Shown here: piece after piece, positions 50,742 through 58,786 of the stretch
Layout of the letters: the number at the start of each line of letters is the position of its first letter
Numbering within the stretch: position 1 is the stretch's first letter
Assembly: GCF_010668395.1 (NCBI RefSeq)
Contig: NZ_WUEY01000012.1
Location: 62,001-126,000 of the forward strand
Direction: 5' to 3'
Length of the DNA: 64,000 nucleotides
DNA from: Martinezella lusitana
GTDB taxonomy: Bacteria > Pseudomonadota > Alphaproteobacteria > Rhizobiales > Rhizobiaceae
Position numbers and translations under genes: made by a program
The notes under the pieces: model-generated
Told to the model about the DNA's origin: nothing
Databases searched by the model: none
The model's input: the letters and a program-made list of their open reading frames with translations, nothing else

Positions 50742-53147
50742 ATGAACATTAGACCCCCCCTTCTCGTTCTTCTCACCGGCATCGCGACCGCCCTGATCGG
50801 TTTGGCCCTTGCCGGGCTTGGGACATGGTTGGTGCTTCTCGATGGCAGTCCTTATTATCTCCTGGCTGGCTTGGGGTTGCTGGTATGCGGCATCCTGCTC
50901 GGGCTGCGAAGATATTTGGGCGCTTGGGTCTATACGGCCGTTCTCGTCGCAACCGTCGTCTGGGCTGTCTGGGAAGTCAGTCTGGACGGATGGTCGCTGA
51001 TCCCACGCCTCATTGCGCCAGCTGTGCTTGGCATCTGGATCTGGTCGCCTTGGATCGCCGGCCGCCTCGGGACCGATCGCAGTCGGCGTTGGCGGTGGGC
51101 GAATATCGGCCTTTCCTTAGCTGTAATTGTGTTGGTCTTCGCCATGGGATACCGCGTCAGTGAAAGCCGCTATCTTGTCATCAGTACCCCGTCAGGATGG
51201 GAAAACAAGGACAGCGGAAGCGATCCATCAGTTGCTGACGATGCGTGGAATTTCTATGGTCGCACGCCGGCCGCCGATCGTTATTCACCTCTCGATCAGA
51301 TCAATCCCACCAATGTGTCACAGCTGAAGCAGGCTTGGTCCTTCTCCACCGGTGATCTCCCGCGCTCCGGCGAAAACAAGGGCGGCCACGAATTCAGTTT
51401 CGAGGCCACACCGATCAAGGTCGGTGATGCCATCTACTTCTGCACGCCCCACAGGGAAGTTGTGGCGCTCGATGCGACAACGGGTGAGCTGAAGTGGCGC
51501 TACGATCCCGGCGGAGACATGTCTCACAATGTCTATCAGGCCTGCCGCGGTGTCTCCTATTTCGAGGCACCCACAGGCACGCCTTGCCCGCATCGGATCA
51601 TCTCCACCGCATCGGATCTGCCCCGATTGTTCGAAGTGGATGCCGATACCGGAAAACTTTGCGACAGTTTTGGCAATCACGGCATGGTCGATCTTCGCGA
51701 GCACATGGGCATCGTGCCGGCAGGGTTCCACTTCATTTCGTCGCCACCCATGGTCATCAATGGAAGGGCGATCCTCGGTGGATGGGTTTATGACAACCAG
51801 GCAGTGGGTGAACCCTCGGGCGTGATCCGTGCTTTCGATGCGACAACCGGCGCATTGTCGTGGTCGTGGGATATGGGCAGGACGCCGGCCAACGCGCCGC
51901 TCGGTAAAGACGATATCTACACTCGGGGAACACCCAATGGGTGGGGCGTCTATTCCGCCGACCCGAAGCTCAATCTTGTATTCGTACCCCTTGGCAACGC
52001 CACGCCGGATTATTACGGCGCGGAGCGGCGTCCCTTCGATGATGCCTATTCCAGCTCGCTTGTCGCGCTTGATGTCACGACGGGTCAGGAGCGCTGGCAT
52101 TTCCAGACGGTCCATCACGATCTATGGGATTTCGATGTTCCTGTCGGCCCTTCCCTTGTCGACTTGCCTGACGCCGACGGCGAAGCCACCGTTCCTGCGC
52201 TGGTTCAGACGACCAAGCAGGGAGAAATCTATCTGCTCGACCGGCGCGACGGCAAGCCGATCTCTCCGGTCGAAGAACGGCCCGTTGCTCAGGGCGATAT
52301 TCCGAATGAACGGTATTCGAAGACACAGCCCTTTTCGGTCGGTATGCCGGCGCTTCGCGCTCCCAAGTTCCAGGAAAAGGATGCCTGGGGTGCTACGCCG
52401 ATCGATCAGCTCGTCTGCCGGATCCAGTATCGGCAAATGCGCGACGACGGGCTTTACACCCCACCTGGCCTGAAACCGACACTGGGTTGGCCGGCCTTCG
52501 ACGGAACCTCCGACTGGTATGGCTCGACGATCGATCCGGTTCGCAAGATGATGTACATCAATACCACCTTTATGCCCTTCAGGCTCCAGATGATCCCTTA
52601 CGACAAGGGCTTGCAGCAGGGCCTGTACAAACCCTGGGGCGGCTGGGGGCAGCCGTATCCGCAATCGGACTTCAGCAACAACCCTGAACACGGCACTCCG
52701 TTTGCTATCACCGTCGATGCCTGGCTGAATTTCCTGAATATCCCTTGTAGCCGTCCCCCATGGGGCCAGATGCAGGCGATCGACCTCCTCACCCACAAGG
52801 TCGTGTGGCAGCGCCCGATCGGGACAACAAAGAACATGGGACCGTTGGGCATTCGTATGCCCGTAGGCTTGCCGACGGGTGTCTTCAGCATGGGCGGCAG
52901 CGTTGCGACCCGCAGTGGTATTGTGTTTATCGGCGGCACGACAGACCAGAGCATCAGGGCCTTAGATGGGCGCACCGGTCAAACACTGTGGGAGGGAGAT
53001 CTTCCTGCCGGTGGCAACGCCACCCCCCTCACCTATCTTGGAAAGGACGGCCGGCAATACGTGGTCATTGCGGCTGGCGGCCACGGTGGCCTGCAATCTC
53101 GCAACGGCGACGAGATCGTCGCGTTCGCGGTACCGAAAGGATCTTAG
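50742..53147 (+). CDS. gcd: membrane-bound PQQ-dependent glucose dehydrogenase
   Basis: An 801-residue quinoprotein of normal length for Gcd. The first 145 residues hold five hydrophobic segments that anchor it in the inner membrane and bind ubiquinone. The periplasmic eight-bladed propeller begins with DAWNFYGRTPAADRYSPLDQ and contains HREVVALDATTGELKWRYDP, GWGVYSADPKLNLVFVPLGN, RWHFQTVHHDLWDFDVPVGP and, at the end, GGHGGLQSRNGDEIVAFAVP. It oxidises glucose to gluconolactone, feeding electrons to the respiratory chain. No pqq synthesis genes are in the window. The ribosome site is weak. Confidence 0.95.
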   Translation: MNIRPPLLVLLTGIATALIGLALAGLGTWLVLLDGSPYYLLAGLGLLVCGILLGLRRYLGAWVYTAVLVATVVWAVWEVSLDGWSLIPRLIAPAVLGIWIWSPWIAGRLGTDRSRRWRWANIGLSLAVIVLVFAMGYRVSESRYLVISTPSGWENKDSGSDPSVADDAWNFYGRTPAADRYSPLDQINPTNVSQLKQAWSFSTGDLPRSGENKGGHEFSFEATPIKVGDAIYFCTPHREVVALDATTGELKWRYDPGGDMSHNVYQACRGVSYFEAPTGTPCPHRIISTASDLPRLFEVDADTGKLCDSFGNHGMVDLREHMGIVPAGFHFISSPPMVINGRAILGGWVYDNQAVGEPSGVIRAFDATTGALSWSWDMGRTPANAPLGKDDIYTRGTPNGWGVYSADPKLNLVFVPLGNATPDYYGAERRPFDDAYSSSLVALDVTTGQERWHFQTVHHDLWDFDVPVGPSLVDLPDADGEATVPALVQTTKQGEIYLLDRRDGKPISPVEERPVAQGDIPNERYSKTQPFSVGMPALRAPKFQEKDAWGATPIDQLVCRIQYRQMRDDGLYTPPGLKPTLGWPAFDGTSDWYGSTIDPVRKMMYINTTFMPFRLQMIPYDKGLQQGLYKPWGGWGQPYPQSDFSNNPEHGTPFAITVDAWLNFLNIPCSRPPWGQMQAIDLLTHKVVWQRPIGTTKNMGPLGIRMPVGLPTGVFSMGGSVATRSGIVFIGGTTDQSIRALDGRTGQTLWEGDLPAGGNATPLTYLGKDGRQYVVIAAGGHGGLQSRNGDEIVAFAVPKGS

Positions 53148-53313
53148 ACGGAGCAGGTTGGCAGCATCCAACTTGGTTGCTGCCCCTAGATGGCATTGCC
53201 GCGCGTTTTCTTGCAGCTCTCTGCTTTGCGGGCAATGGTCGCTAACGGTCGCCGAGGAAAAGTTGAGACCACACCGACTAACTGGCTCAAATCATAGTGG
53301 TTGAACATCGCCA

Positions 53314-54024
53314 ATGGATCTGGATATCATGCCTGTCGTTCCGACCTGGACCGAAATTGCCTGGCGGCTGGCGCTGACGGTCGCCGCGGGGTGCCTGATT
53401 GGCCTCAACCGAGAAGCCGGCGGGCACCCAGCAGGTTTTCGAACGACGCTGCTGGTCGGCCTTGCTGCTTGCCTCGCAATGATCCAGGCCAATTTGCTTC
53501 TCGGCGCCAGCGGCAAAACCGATCAGTCCTTCGCGGTTATGGATACGCTTCGGTTTCCACTTGGCATACTCACCGGCGTAGGTTTCATCGGCGGTGGAGT
53601 AATCCTTAAGCGGGGCGATATGGTCACCGGCGTCACGACGGCGGCGACACTTTGGATCATGACAGCGATCGGTCTATGCATTGGCGGCGGCCAGTGGATT
53701 GTTGGCAGCACGGGCGCCATCATCGCTTTCGTCGTTCTTTCGCCGTTCAAACTGTTTGACCAAGCCATCCCTCGCATGCAGAAGGCACGCGTTGTCATTG
53801 AGCCTCTTGATTCGAGCGATATTGTCGATCTGTCGCAGTTTCTTCCACAATGCAGTTCTTGTCGATTGATTAGCAGAAAGCTGACGGAGTCAAAACATAT
53901 CGCCCTGACTTTTGAAATTGGCTGGCGGAAAGTCGAGCTCATAGCGCTTTCTCGCCACCTGGAAGAACTGGGAAGCAAGCGGTTCAGAATACTGGAACTC
54001 GAGTTTCTCAACGCAACCACCTAA
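53314..54024 (+). CDS. mgtC: MgtC/SapB family membrane protein
   Basis: A 236-residue protein. The N-terminal membrane domain has four to five hydrophobic segments with the family signature AAGCLIGLNREAGGHPAGFR, TTLLVGLAACLAM, GILTGVGFIGGGVILKRGDM and GVTTAATLWIMTAIGLCIGG. The C-terminal about 90 residues form an ACT-like cytoplasmic domain. MgtC proteins are linked to growth in low magnesium and survival in hosts. It stands alone after gcd. Confidence 0.92.
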   Translation: MDLDIMPVVPTWTEIAWRLALTVAAGCLIGLNREAGGHPAGFRTTLLVGLAACLAMIQANLLLGASGKTDQSFAVMDTLRFPLGILTGVGFIGGGVILKRGDMVTGVTTAATLWIMTAIGLCIGGGQWIVGSTGAIIAFVVLSPFKLFDQAIPRMQKARVVIEPLDSSDIVDLSQFLPQCSSCRLISRKLTESKHIALTFEIGWRKVELIALSRHLEELGSKRFRILELEFLNATT

Positions 54025-54071
54025 CGATGTCGCCTCAAGGGGATTCGCCATCGACCAGTGAGATCGCCGAA

Positions 54072-54233
54072 TTACATGTCCTTTGGTCTTGCAGTCCCCT
54101 CCAGCACACGTGCAATGTCGGCAAAGACCTCTTCGCGCTCCTCGATGCTGAGGTCTTTGATAATCTTGATCTTTTCTTCCATATCAATCTCACTCTGAAC
54201 AAGACGTGCGATGCGACCGAGCTCATCAAGCAT
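54072..54233 (-). CDS. very small acidic helical protein, uncertain
   Basis: A 53-residue frame (MLDELGRIARLVQSEIDMEE, then KIKIIKDLSIEEREEVFADI) with a strongly amphipathic, charged-helix pattern that looks coding. It lies 45 bases downstream of usg on the same strand. There is no good ribosome site and it could be the end of a degraded longer gene. Confidence 0.45.
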   Translation of the reverse strand: MLDELGRIARLVQSEIDMEEKIKIIKDLSIEEREEVFADIARVLEGTARPKDM

Positions 54234-54278
54234 CGATCGAAAAAAGGGCTAGGAAGAGAAAAATCCAGATTCAAGACC

Positions 54279-54551
54279 TCAGTGCAGCTTGAACTCGCCT
54301 GCGACACGCCGCCATTCATTGGGTCCGATCAGACGCTGATGGGTATAGCGGACGGAATGCAGCGGCCCGTCGAGGCTTGTTTGCCAGAAGTCGAGGAACT
54401 TATGCATCTCGGGAAAGTCAGGCGCCAGATCGTAGTCCTGCCAGACGTAGGTCTGCAGGACACTCTCGAAATCGGGAATGCGGTAGAGGATATGTGCGGT
54501 CGTCAGCCCATAGCCATTGAGCTGACGCTCCAGATCCGATGAAAATTGCAT
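54279..54551 (-). CDS. usg: Usg family protein
   Basis: A 90-residue Usg protein, a small alphaproteobacterial family: LERQLNGYGLTTAHILYRIP, then LQTYVWQDYDLAPDFPEMHK and FLDFWQTSLDGPLHSVRYTH. Its biochemical role is unknown. Sequence and length are fully typical and the ATG at 54551 follows GGAG. It diverges from groES across a region that contains the CIRCE element. Confidence 0.92.
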   Translation of the reverse strand: MQFSSDLERQLNGYGLTTAHILYRIPDFESVLQTYVWQDYDLAPDFPEMHKFLDFWQTSLDGPLHSVRYTHQRLIGPNEWRRVAGEFKLH

Positions 54552-54654
54552 GCTTCATCTCCGTTTCGTAACACTGCAAAGGTGACGCATAATTTTGCGG
54601 CCATCAACAGATTTTTGAACGTGGCATCAAGCTTTGTTGTTCCTTTCCAGTATG

Positions 54655-54681
54655 TTAGCAGCCATGTAACACGAGTGCTAA
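54655..54681. promoter_or_regulatory. CIRCE element (HrcA operator), degenerate left arm
   Basis: TTAGCAGCC, nine bases, GAGTGCTAA. The right arm is the exact CIRCE half; the left arm departs from TTAGCACTC at three positions. It is 147 bases before groES, so HrcA control is probable but may be weak. Confidence 0.85.
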
Positions 54682-54827
54682 TTTTTTCGTTTTGACCTCT
54701 TGAAATCGAAAAATCCCGAAAATAAATTTTTCCCGCGAAAGCTCATTCGAGGTTCGCACCCGCCCGAACCGGTCATCCGGTCCGGCCAGGGGATCAACGT
54801 CATCTTTTTTGCTCAACGGAGGAAAAC

Positions 54828-55142
54828 ATGTCGTTCCGACCGCTTCATGATCGTATTCTCGTCCGCCGGGTCGAGTCCGAAGAAAAGACCAAGGGCGGGA
54901 TCATCATTCCCGATACCGCCAAGGAAAAGCCGCAGGAAGGCGAAGTCATCGCCGTCGGTCCCGGCGCGCGCAACGAGGCCGGCCAGATCCAGGCGCTCGA
55001 CGTCAAGGCCGGTGATCGCATCCTGTTCGGCAAATGGTCCGGCACCGAGATCAAGATCAACGGCGAAGATCTGCTGATCATGAAGGAAAGCGATGTCATG
55101 GGCATCATCGAAGCCCAGGCCGAGCAGAGACAAGCCGCCTGA
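54828..55142 (+). CDS. groES: GroES co-chaperonin
   Basis: A 104-residue GroES of rhizobial type: FRPLHDRILVRRVESEEKTK with GGIIIPDTAKEKPQEG (mobile loop and after), then VGPGARNEAGQIQALDVKAG. It forms the heptameric lid of the GroEL chamber. GGAGGAAAAC precedes the ATG. groEL follows after 62 bases. A CIRCE element upstream indicates heat control by HrcA. Confidence 0.97.
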   Translation: MSFRPLHDRILVRRVESEEKTKGGIIIPDTAKEKPQEGEVIAVGPGARNEAGQIQALDVKAGDRILFGKWSGTEIKINGEDLLIMKESDVMGIIEAQAEQRQAA

Positions 55143-55204
55143 GGCGATAACCGCCAAATCCACCCCATCAGTCAAACTAAGCTGCCTAATAAAGGAGTGA
55201 AAAA

Positions 55205-56833
55205 ATGGCTGCGAAAGACGTCAAATTCAACACCGATGCCCGTGAACGCATGCTGCGTGGGGTCGATGTGCTTGCCAATGCCGTGAAGGTCACCCTCGGT
55301 CCCAAGGGCCGCAATGTTGTGATCGAGAAGTCCTTCGGCGCGCCGCGCATCACCAAGGACGGCGTTTCAGTCGCTAAGGAAATCGAACTGGAAGATAAGT
55401 TCGAGAACATGGGCGCACAAATGCTGCGTGAAGTGGCATCGAAGACCAACGACCTCGCCGGTGATGGCACGACGACCGCGACCGTTCTCGCCCAAGCGAT
55501 CGTCAAGGAAGGCGCCAAGGCGGTGGCCTCGGGCATGAACCCGATGGACCTGAAGCGCGGTATCGACCTTGCCGTCGACGCCGTCGTCAAGGAACTGAAG
55601 ACCAACGCCCGCAAGATCACCAGCAATTCCGAGATCGCACAAGTCGGCACCATCTCGGCCAATGGCGACGAGGAGATCGGCCGCTATCTCGCCGAAGCAA
55701 TGGAGAAGGTCGGCAACGAAGGCGTCATCACCGTCGAAGAAGCCAAGACCGCTGAAACCGAACTCGAAGTCGTCGAAGGTATGCAGTTCGACCGCGGTTA
55801 TCTCAGCCCCTACTTCGTCACCAACGCCGACAAGATGCGGGTCGAGTTCGAGGATCCCTATATCCTGATCCACGAGAAGAAGCTCTCCAACCTGCAGTCG
55901 ATGCTGCCGGTCCTCGAAGCCGTCGTGCAATCGGGCAAGCCGCTGCTGATCATCGCCGAAGACGTCGAAGGAGAGGCGCTTGCAACGCTCGTCGTCAACA
56001 AGCTGCGCGGCGGCCTGAAGATCGCGGCCGTCAAGGCTCCTGGCTTCGGCGATCGCCGCAAGGCCATGCTGGAAGACATCGCCATCTTGACGGGCGGCAC
56101 TGTCATCTCCGAAGACCTCGGCATCAAGCTGGAGAACGTCACGCTAAACATGCTTGGCCGCGCCAAGAAGGTGGCGATCGAGAAGGAGAACACGACCATC
56201 ATCGACGGCGTTGGCTCCAAAACGGAGATCGACGGTCGCGTTGCGCAGATTCGCGCCCAGATCGAGGAAACCACCTCGGATTACGATCGCGAGAAGCTGC
56301 AGGAACGCCTTGCCAAGCTTGCCGGCGGCGTTGCAGTCATTCGCGTTGGCGGCTCGACGGAAGTCGAGGTCAAGGAAAAGAAGGACCGCGTCGACGATGC
56401 GCTTCATGCGACCCGCGCAGCGGTCGAGGAAGGCATCCTGCCGGGCGGTGGCGTTGCGCTGCTGCGTGCCGTCAAAGCGCTCGACAATCTCAATACGGCC
56501 AATCAGGACCAGAAGGTCGGGATCGAGATCGTGCGCCGTGCGATCGAAGCCCCCGTGCGCCAGATCGCCGAGAATGCCGGCGCCGAAGGCTCGGTGATCG
56601 TCGGCAAGCTGCGTGAGAAGACCGAGTTCTCCTACGGCTGGAACGCCCAGACCGGCGAATATGGCGACCTTTATGCCCAAGGCGTCATTGATCCGGCCAA
56701 GGTCGTGCGCACAGCGCTCCAGGATGCCGCCTCGGTTGCCGGTCTGCTGGTCACGACGGAAGCGATGATCGCCGAGAAGCCCAAGAAAGACGCCACGCCG
56801 GCGATCCCGGCTGGTGCCGGCATGGACTTCTAA
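55205..56833 (+). CDS. groEL: GroEL chaperonin, without GGM tail
   Basis: A 542-residue 60-kDa chaperonin with all usual blocks: RGVDVLANAVKVTLGPKGRN, AGDGTTTATVLAQAI with the ATPase aspartate, VEGMQFDRGYLSPYFVTNAD and VEEGILPGGGVALLRAVKAL. The end is AIPAGAGMDF, lacking the GGM repeats that line the cavity floor in housekeeping GroEL. Rhizobia carry several groEL copies; an accessory copy is likely here. AAAGGAG precedes the ATG. A hairpin terminator follows. Confidence 0.96.
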   Translation: MAAKDVKFNTDARERMLRGVDVLANAVKVTLGPKGRNVVIEKSFGAPRITKDGVSVAKEIELEDKFENMGAQMLREVASKTNDLAGDGTTTATVLAQAIVKEGAKAVASGMNPMDLKRGIDLAVDAVVKELKTNARKITSNSEIAQVGTISANGDEEIGRYLAEAMEKVGNEGVITVEEAKTAETELEVVEGMQFDRGYLSPYFVTNADKMRVEFEDPYILIHEKKLSNLQSMLPVLEAVVQSGKPLLIIAEDVEGEALATLVVNKLRGGLKIAAVKAPGFGDRRKAMLEDIAILTGGTVISEDLGIKLENVTLNMLGRAKKVAIEKENTTIIDGVGSKTEIDGRVAQIRAQIEETTSDYDREKLQERLAKLAGGVAVIRVGGSTEVEVKEKKDRVDDALHATRAAVEEGILPGGGVALLRAVKALDNLNTANQDQKVGIEIVRRAIEAPVRQIAENAGAEGSVIVGKLREKTEFSYGWNAQTGEYGDLYAQGVIDPAKVVRTALQDAASVAGLLVTTEAMIAEKPKKDATPAIPAGAGMDF

Positions 56834-56845
56834 GCTATCAAGCCA

Positions 56846-56872
56846 GGCTCGCCCCAGCCCATGGGGCGAGCC
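56846..56872 (+). terminator. terminator hairpin after groEL
   Basis: GGCTCGCCCC and its exact complement enclose AGCCCAT, giving a ten-pair GC-rich stem 13 bases after the groEL stop. No T run follows, so termination may be partial or need Rho. Confidence 0.65.
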
Positions 56873-56887
56873 GATTGTGGAGTGTGT

Positions 56888-57190
56888 ATGAGCTTGCCAT
56901 CGAAAGAAGACGCACGTCTTTGCGCCAGCGTCGTCAAAGAGATTGCCCGAGCCAAAGGGATAACGGGTGACCCGGCCTCCATCGGAGCGCTGACGACAAC
57001 AGTCGCCAGATTGTTCAACAGGGGACTGCGAAACCGCGACGTCCTTCTGTCAGAGGCAATGACGATCGCGGACATAACGGCGTCTCGTGGAGAGCGTGAC
57101 GTGCTTTCCGGTGAGCTGCGGAACATGAACCCAGGTGCCATCGATTTATCCATGGAGCCAGAAGATGAGAGAGGACATCAACAGCAGTAA
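56888..57190 (+). CDS. small hypothetical protein
   Basis: A 100-residue helical protein (SLPSKEDARLCASVVKEIAR, then IGALTTTVARLFNRGLRNRD and VLLSEAMTIADITASRGERD). TGTGGAGTGTGT precedes the ATG at 56888, which starts shortly after the groEL terminator hairpin. The next gene overlaps its end by 26 bases, so the two are coupled. Similar pairs occur in rhizobial stress loci; no function known. Confidence 0.62.
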   Translation: MSLPSKEDARLCASVVKEIARAKGITGDPASIGALTTTVARLFNRGLRNRDVLLSEAMTIADITASRGERDVLSGELRNMNPGAIDLSMEPEDERGHQQQ

Positions 57191-57587
57191 CAGCCAGGCC
57201 GGCGCCGTAGCACCACTGAGTGCCGGACATCTGCTTCATCCAGCCAAGCATTTTGGTCATCCCCGTGACGTTCTTGCAGCCGACGATATCAGCGATGACG
57301 AGAAACGCGCCATTCTCGCGTCATGGGCATCCGACATTTTTGCCATCGAGTCCATTCCGGCCCTTCGTCTTTATCCCGGCACGGATAAGGCCGTCTCCTA
57401 TGACGAGATCATCGAAGCGCTAAAGACGTTGGACGTGTCTGATCGGCAACCCGGAGATCAGGGCGCACCCAATTCCTTCGACATCCACAGGACGCGCCGC
57501 CGCAGACCGCAATCACGCCGGTTTGGCAACCTTGGCCTGTGCAGCTACCGGAAAGGAGACCACCGCCGACAGCCATTCCAAATCTAG
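57165..57587 (+). CDS. hypothetical protein; C-terminus possibly frameshifted
   Basis: A 140-residue frame. Residues 20-70 (HPAKHFGHPRDVLAADDISD, then DEKRAILASWASDIFAIESI and PALRLYPG) form a pattern repeatedly seen in small rhizobial proteins that act near stress genes. After about residue 105 it turns into arginine-rich, low-sense sequence (RTRRRRPQSRRFGNLG), while another frame there reads more proline-rich; a late frameshift is possible. Its ATG lies inside the preceding gene. Confidence 0.6.
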   Translation: MREDINSSNSQAGAVAPLSAGHLLHPAKHFGHPRDVLAADDISDDEKRAILASWASDIFAIESIPALRLYPGTDKAVSYDEIIEALKTLDVSDRQPGDQGAPNSFDIHRTRRRRPQSRRFGNLGLCSYRKGDHRRQPFQI

Positions 57588-57675
57588 ACACTACCACGAA
57601 CTGCCGCGTGCCTCTTCGAGGATGCGGGCGTGATTTTTACCGACGACTCTTTGCTCAATTGAGGAGGTTTTGCCG

Positions 57676-58770
57676 ATGAAGATCGCTCAGATCGCACCGC
57701 TCGCCGAAAGTGTTCCGCCGAAGCTTTATGGAGGAACCGAGCGCATTGTTTCCTATCTCACCGAAGAACTTGTCGCCCAGGGCCATGACGTCACGCTTTT
57801 TGCCAGCGGCGATTCCGTCACCGACGCCAGGCTGGTGGCGTGCTCGGACGTCGCGTTGCGGCTCAATCCGGCCATCCAGGATCATCTGCCACATCAGGTC
57901 GTGATGCTGGAGGAAATCCGCCGGCGGGCACACGAATTCGATGTCCTGCACTTCCATATCGATCTCCTGCATTTTCCGCTGATCCGGGACTTTGCCGACC
58001 GCACCGTCACGACGCTGCATGGCCGGCTCGACCTGCCGGACCTCAAGCCCTTCTACAAGGCATTTCCGGACGTTCCGCTGGTTTCGATCTCCAATGATCA
58101 GCGCAGCCCAATGCCGCCAGTCAACTGGGCCGGGACTGTCTATCATGGGCTTCCGGTCGACATGCTGCCCTTCACGGAAAAACCGAAGGGCAACTATCTT
58201 GCCTTCCTTGGACGGATATCGCCGGAGAAACGGCCTGATCGCGCCATTGAAATTGCCGCCAGGGTAGGCATGCCGCTGAAGATTGCCGCCAAGATCGACA
58301 ATGCCGACAAAGCCTATTGGGAAACGTTGATCGAACCAATGGTCAAGAGCCATCCGAATGTCGAATTCATCGGCGAGATCAACGAACACCAGAAGGCCAC
58401 CTTCCTCGGCAACGCCGGCACAGTGCTCTTCCCAGTCGACTGGCCCGAGCCCTTCGGACTGGTCATGATCGAAGCCATGGCCTGTGGCACGCCGGTGATT
58501 GCATTCGGATGCGGCTCGGTTCCCGAGGTGATCGACAATGGGATCTCGGGCATCCTTGTCGATAGCGTGACGGAAGCAGTGGAGAACGTCAAATGGGCTC
58601 TGCGGATGGATCGAAAGACAGTTCGTGCGACCTTCGAGAAGCGCTTCAGCGCAGAACGGATGGCGCGGGACTATCTCGACATCTATCGCAACCTGCCGGG
58701 CGTTCGCACAAAGGCAGCGCCGCTGCGCCGCGCCAATGGCCAGGACCTGGATCTACAGGTCGTGGCATAG
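57676..58770 (+). CDS. GT4-family glycosyltransferase
   Basis: A 364-residue GT-B glycosyltransferase. The N-terminal domain begins MKIAQIAPLAESVPPKLYGG, TERIVSYLTEELVAQGHDVT; the C-terminal nucleotide-sugar site is seen in LAFLGRISPEKRPDRAIEIA, FPVDWPEPFGLVMIEAMACG and PVIAFGCGSVPEVIDNG. The ATG at 57676 is preferred to a TTG two codons earlier; GAGGAGG stands upstream. It lies 16 bases before the debranching-type enzyme gene, suggesting that the pair makes and trims a glucan or trehalose-related glycoside. Confidence 0.92.
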   Translation: MKIAQIAPLAESVPPKLYGGTERIVSYLTEELVAQGHDVTLFASGDSVTDARLVACSDVALRLNPAIQDHLPHQVVMLEEIRRRAHEFDVLHFHIDLLHFPLIRDFADRTVTTLHGRLDLPDLKPFYKAFPDVPLVSISNDQRSPMPPVNWAGTVYHGLPVDMLPFTEKPKGNYLAFLGRISPEKRPDRAIEIAARVGMPLKIAAKIDNADKAYWETLIEPMVKSHPNVEFIGEINEHQKATFLGNAGTVLFPVDWPEPFGLVMIEAMACGTPVIAFGCGSVPEVIDNGISGILVDSVTEAVENVKWALRMDRKTVRATFEKRFSAERMARDYLDIYRNLPGVRTKAAPLRRANGQDLDLQVVA

Positions 58771-58786
58771 ATCGGAGGCCATCAGC

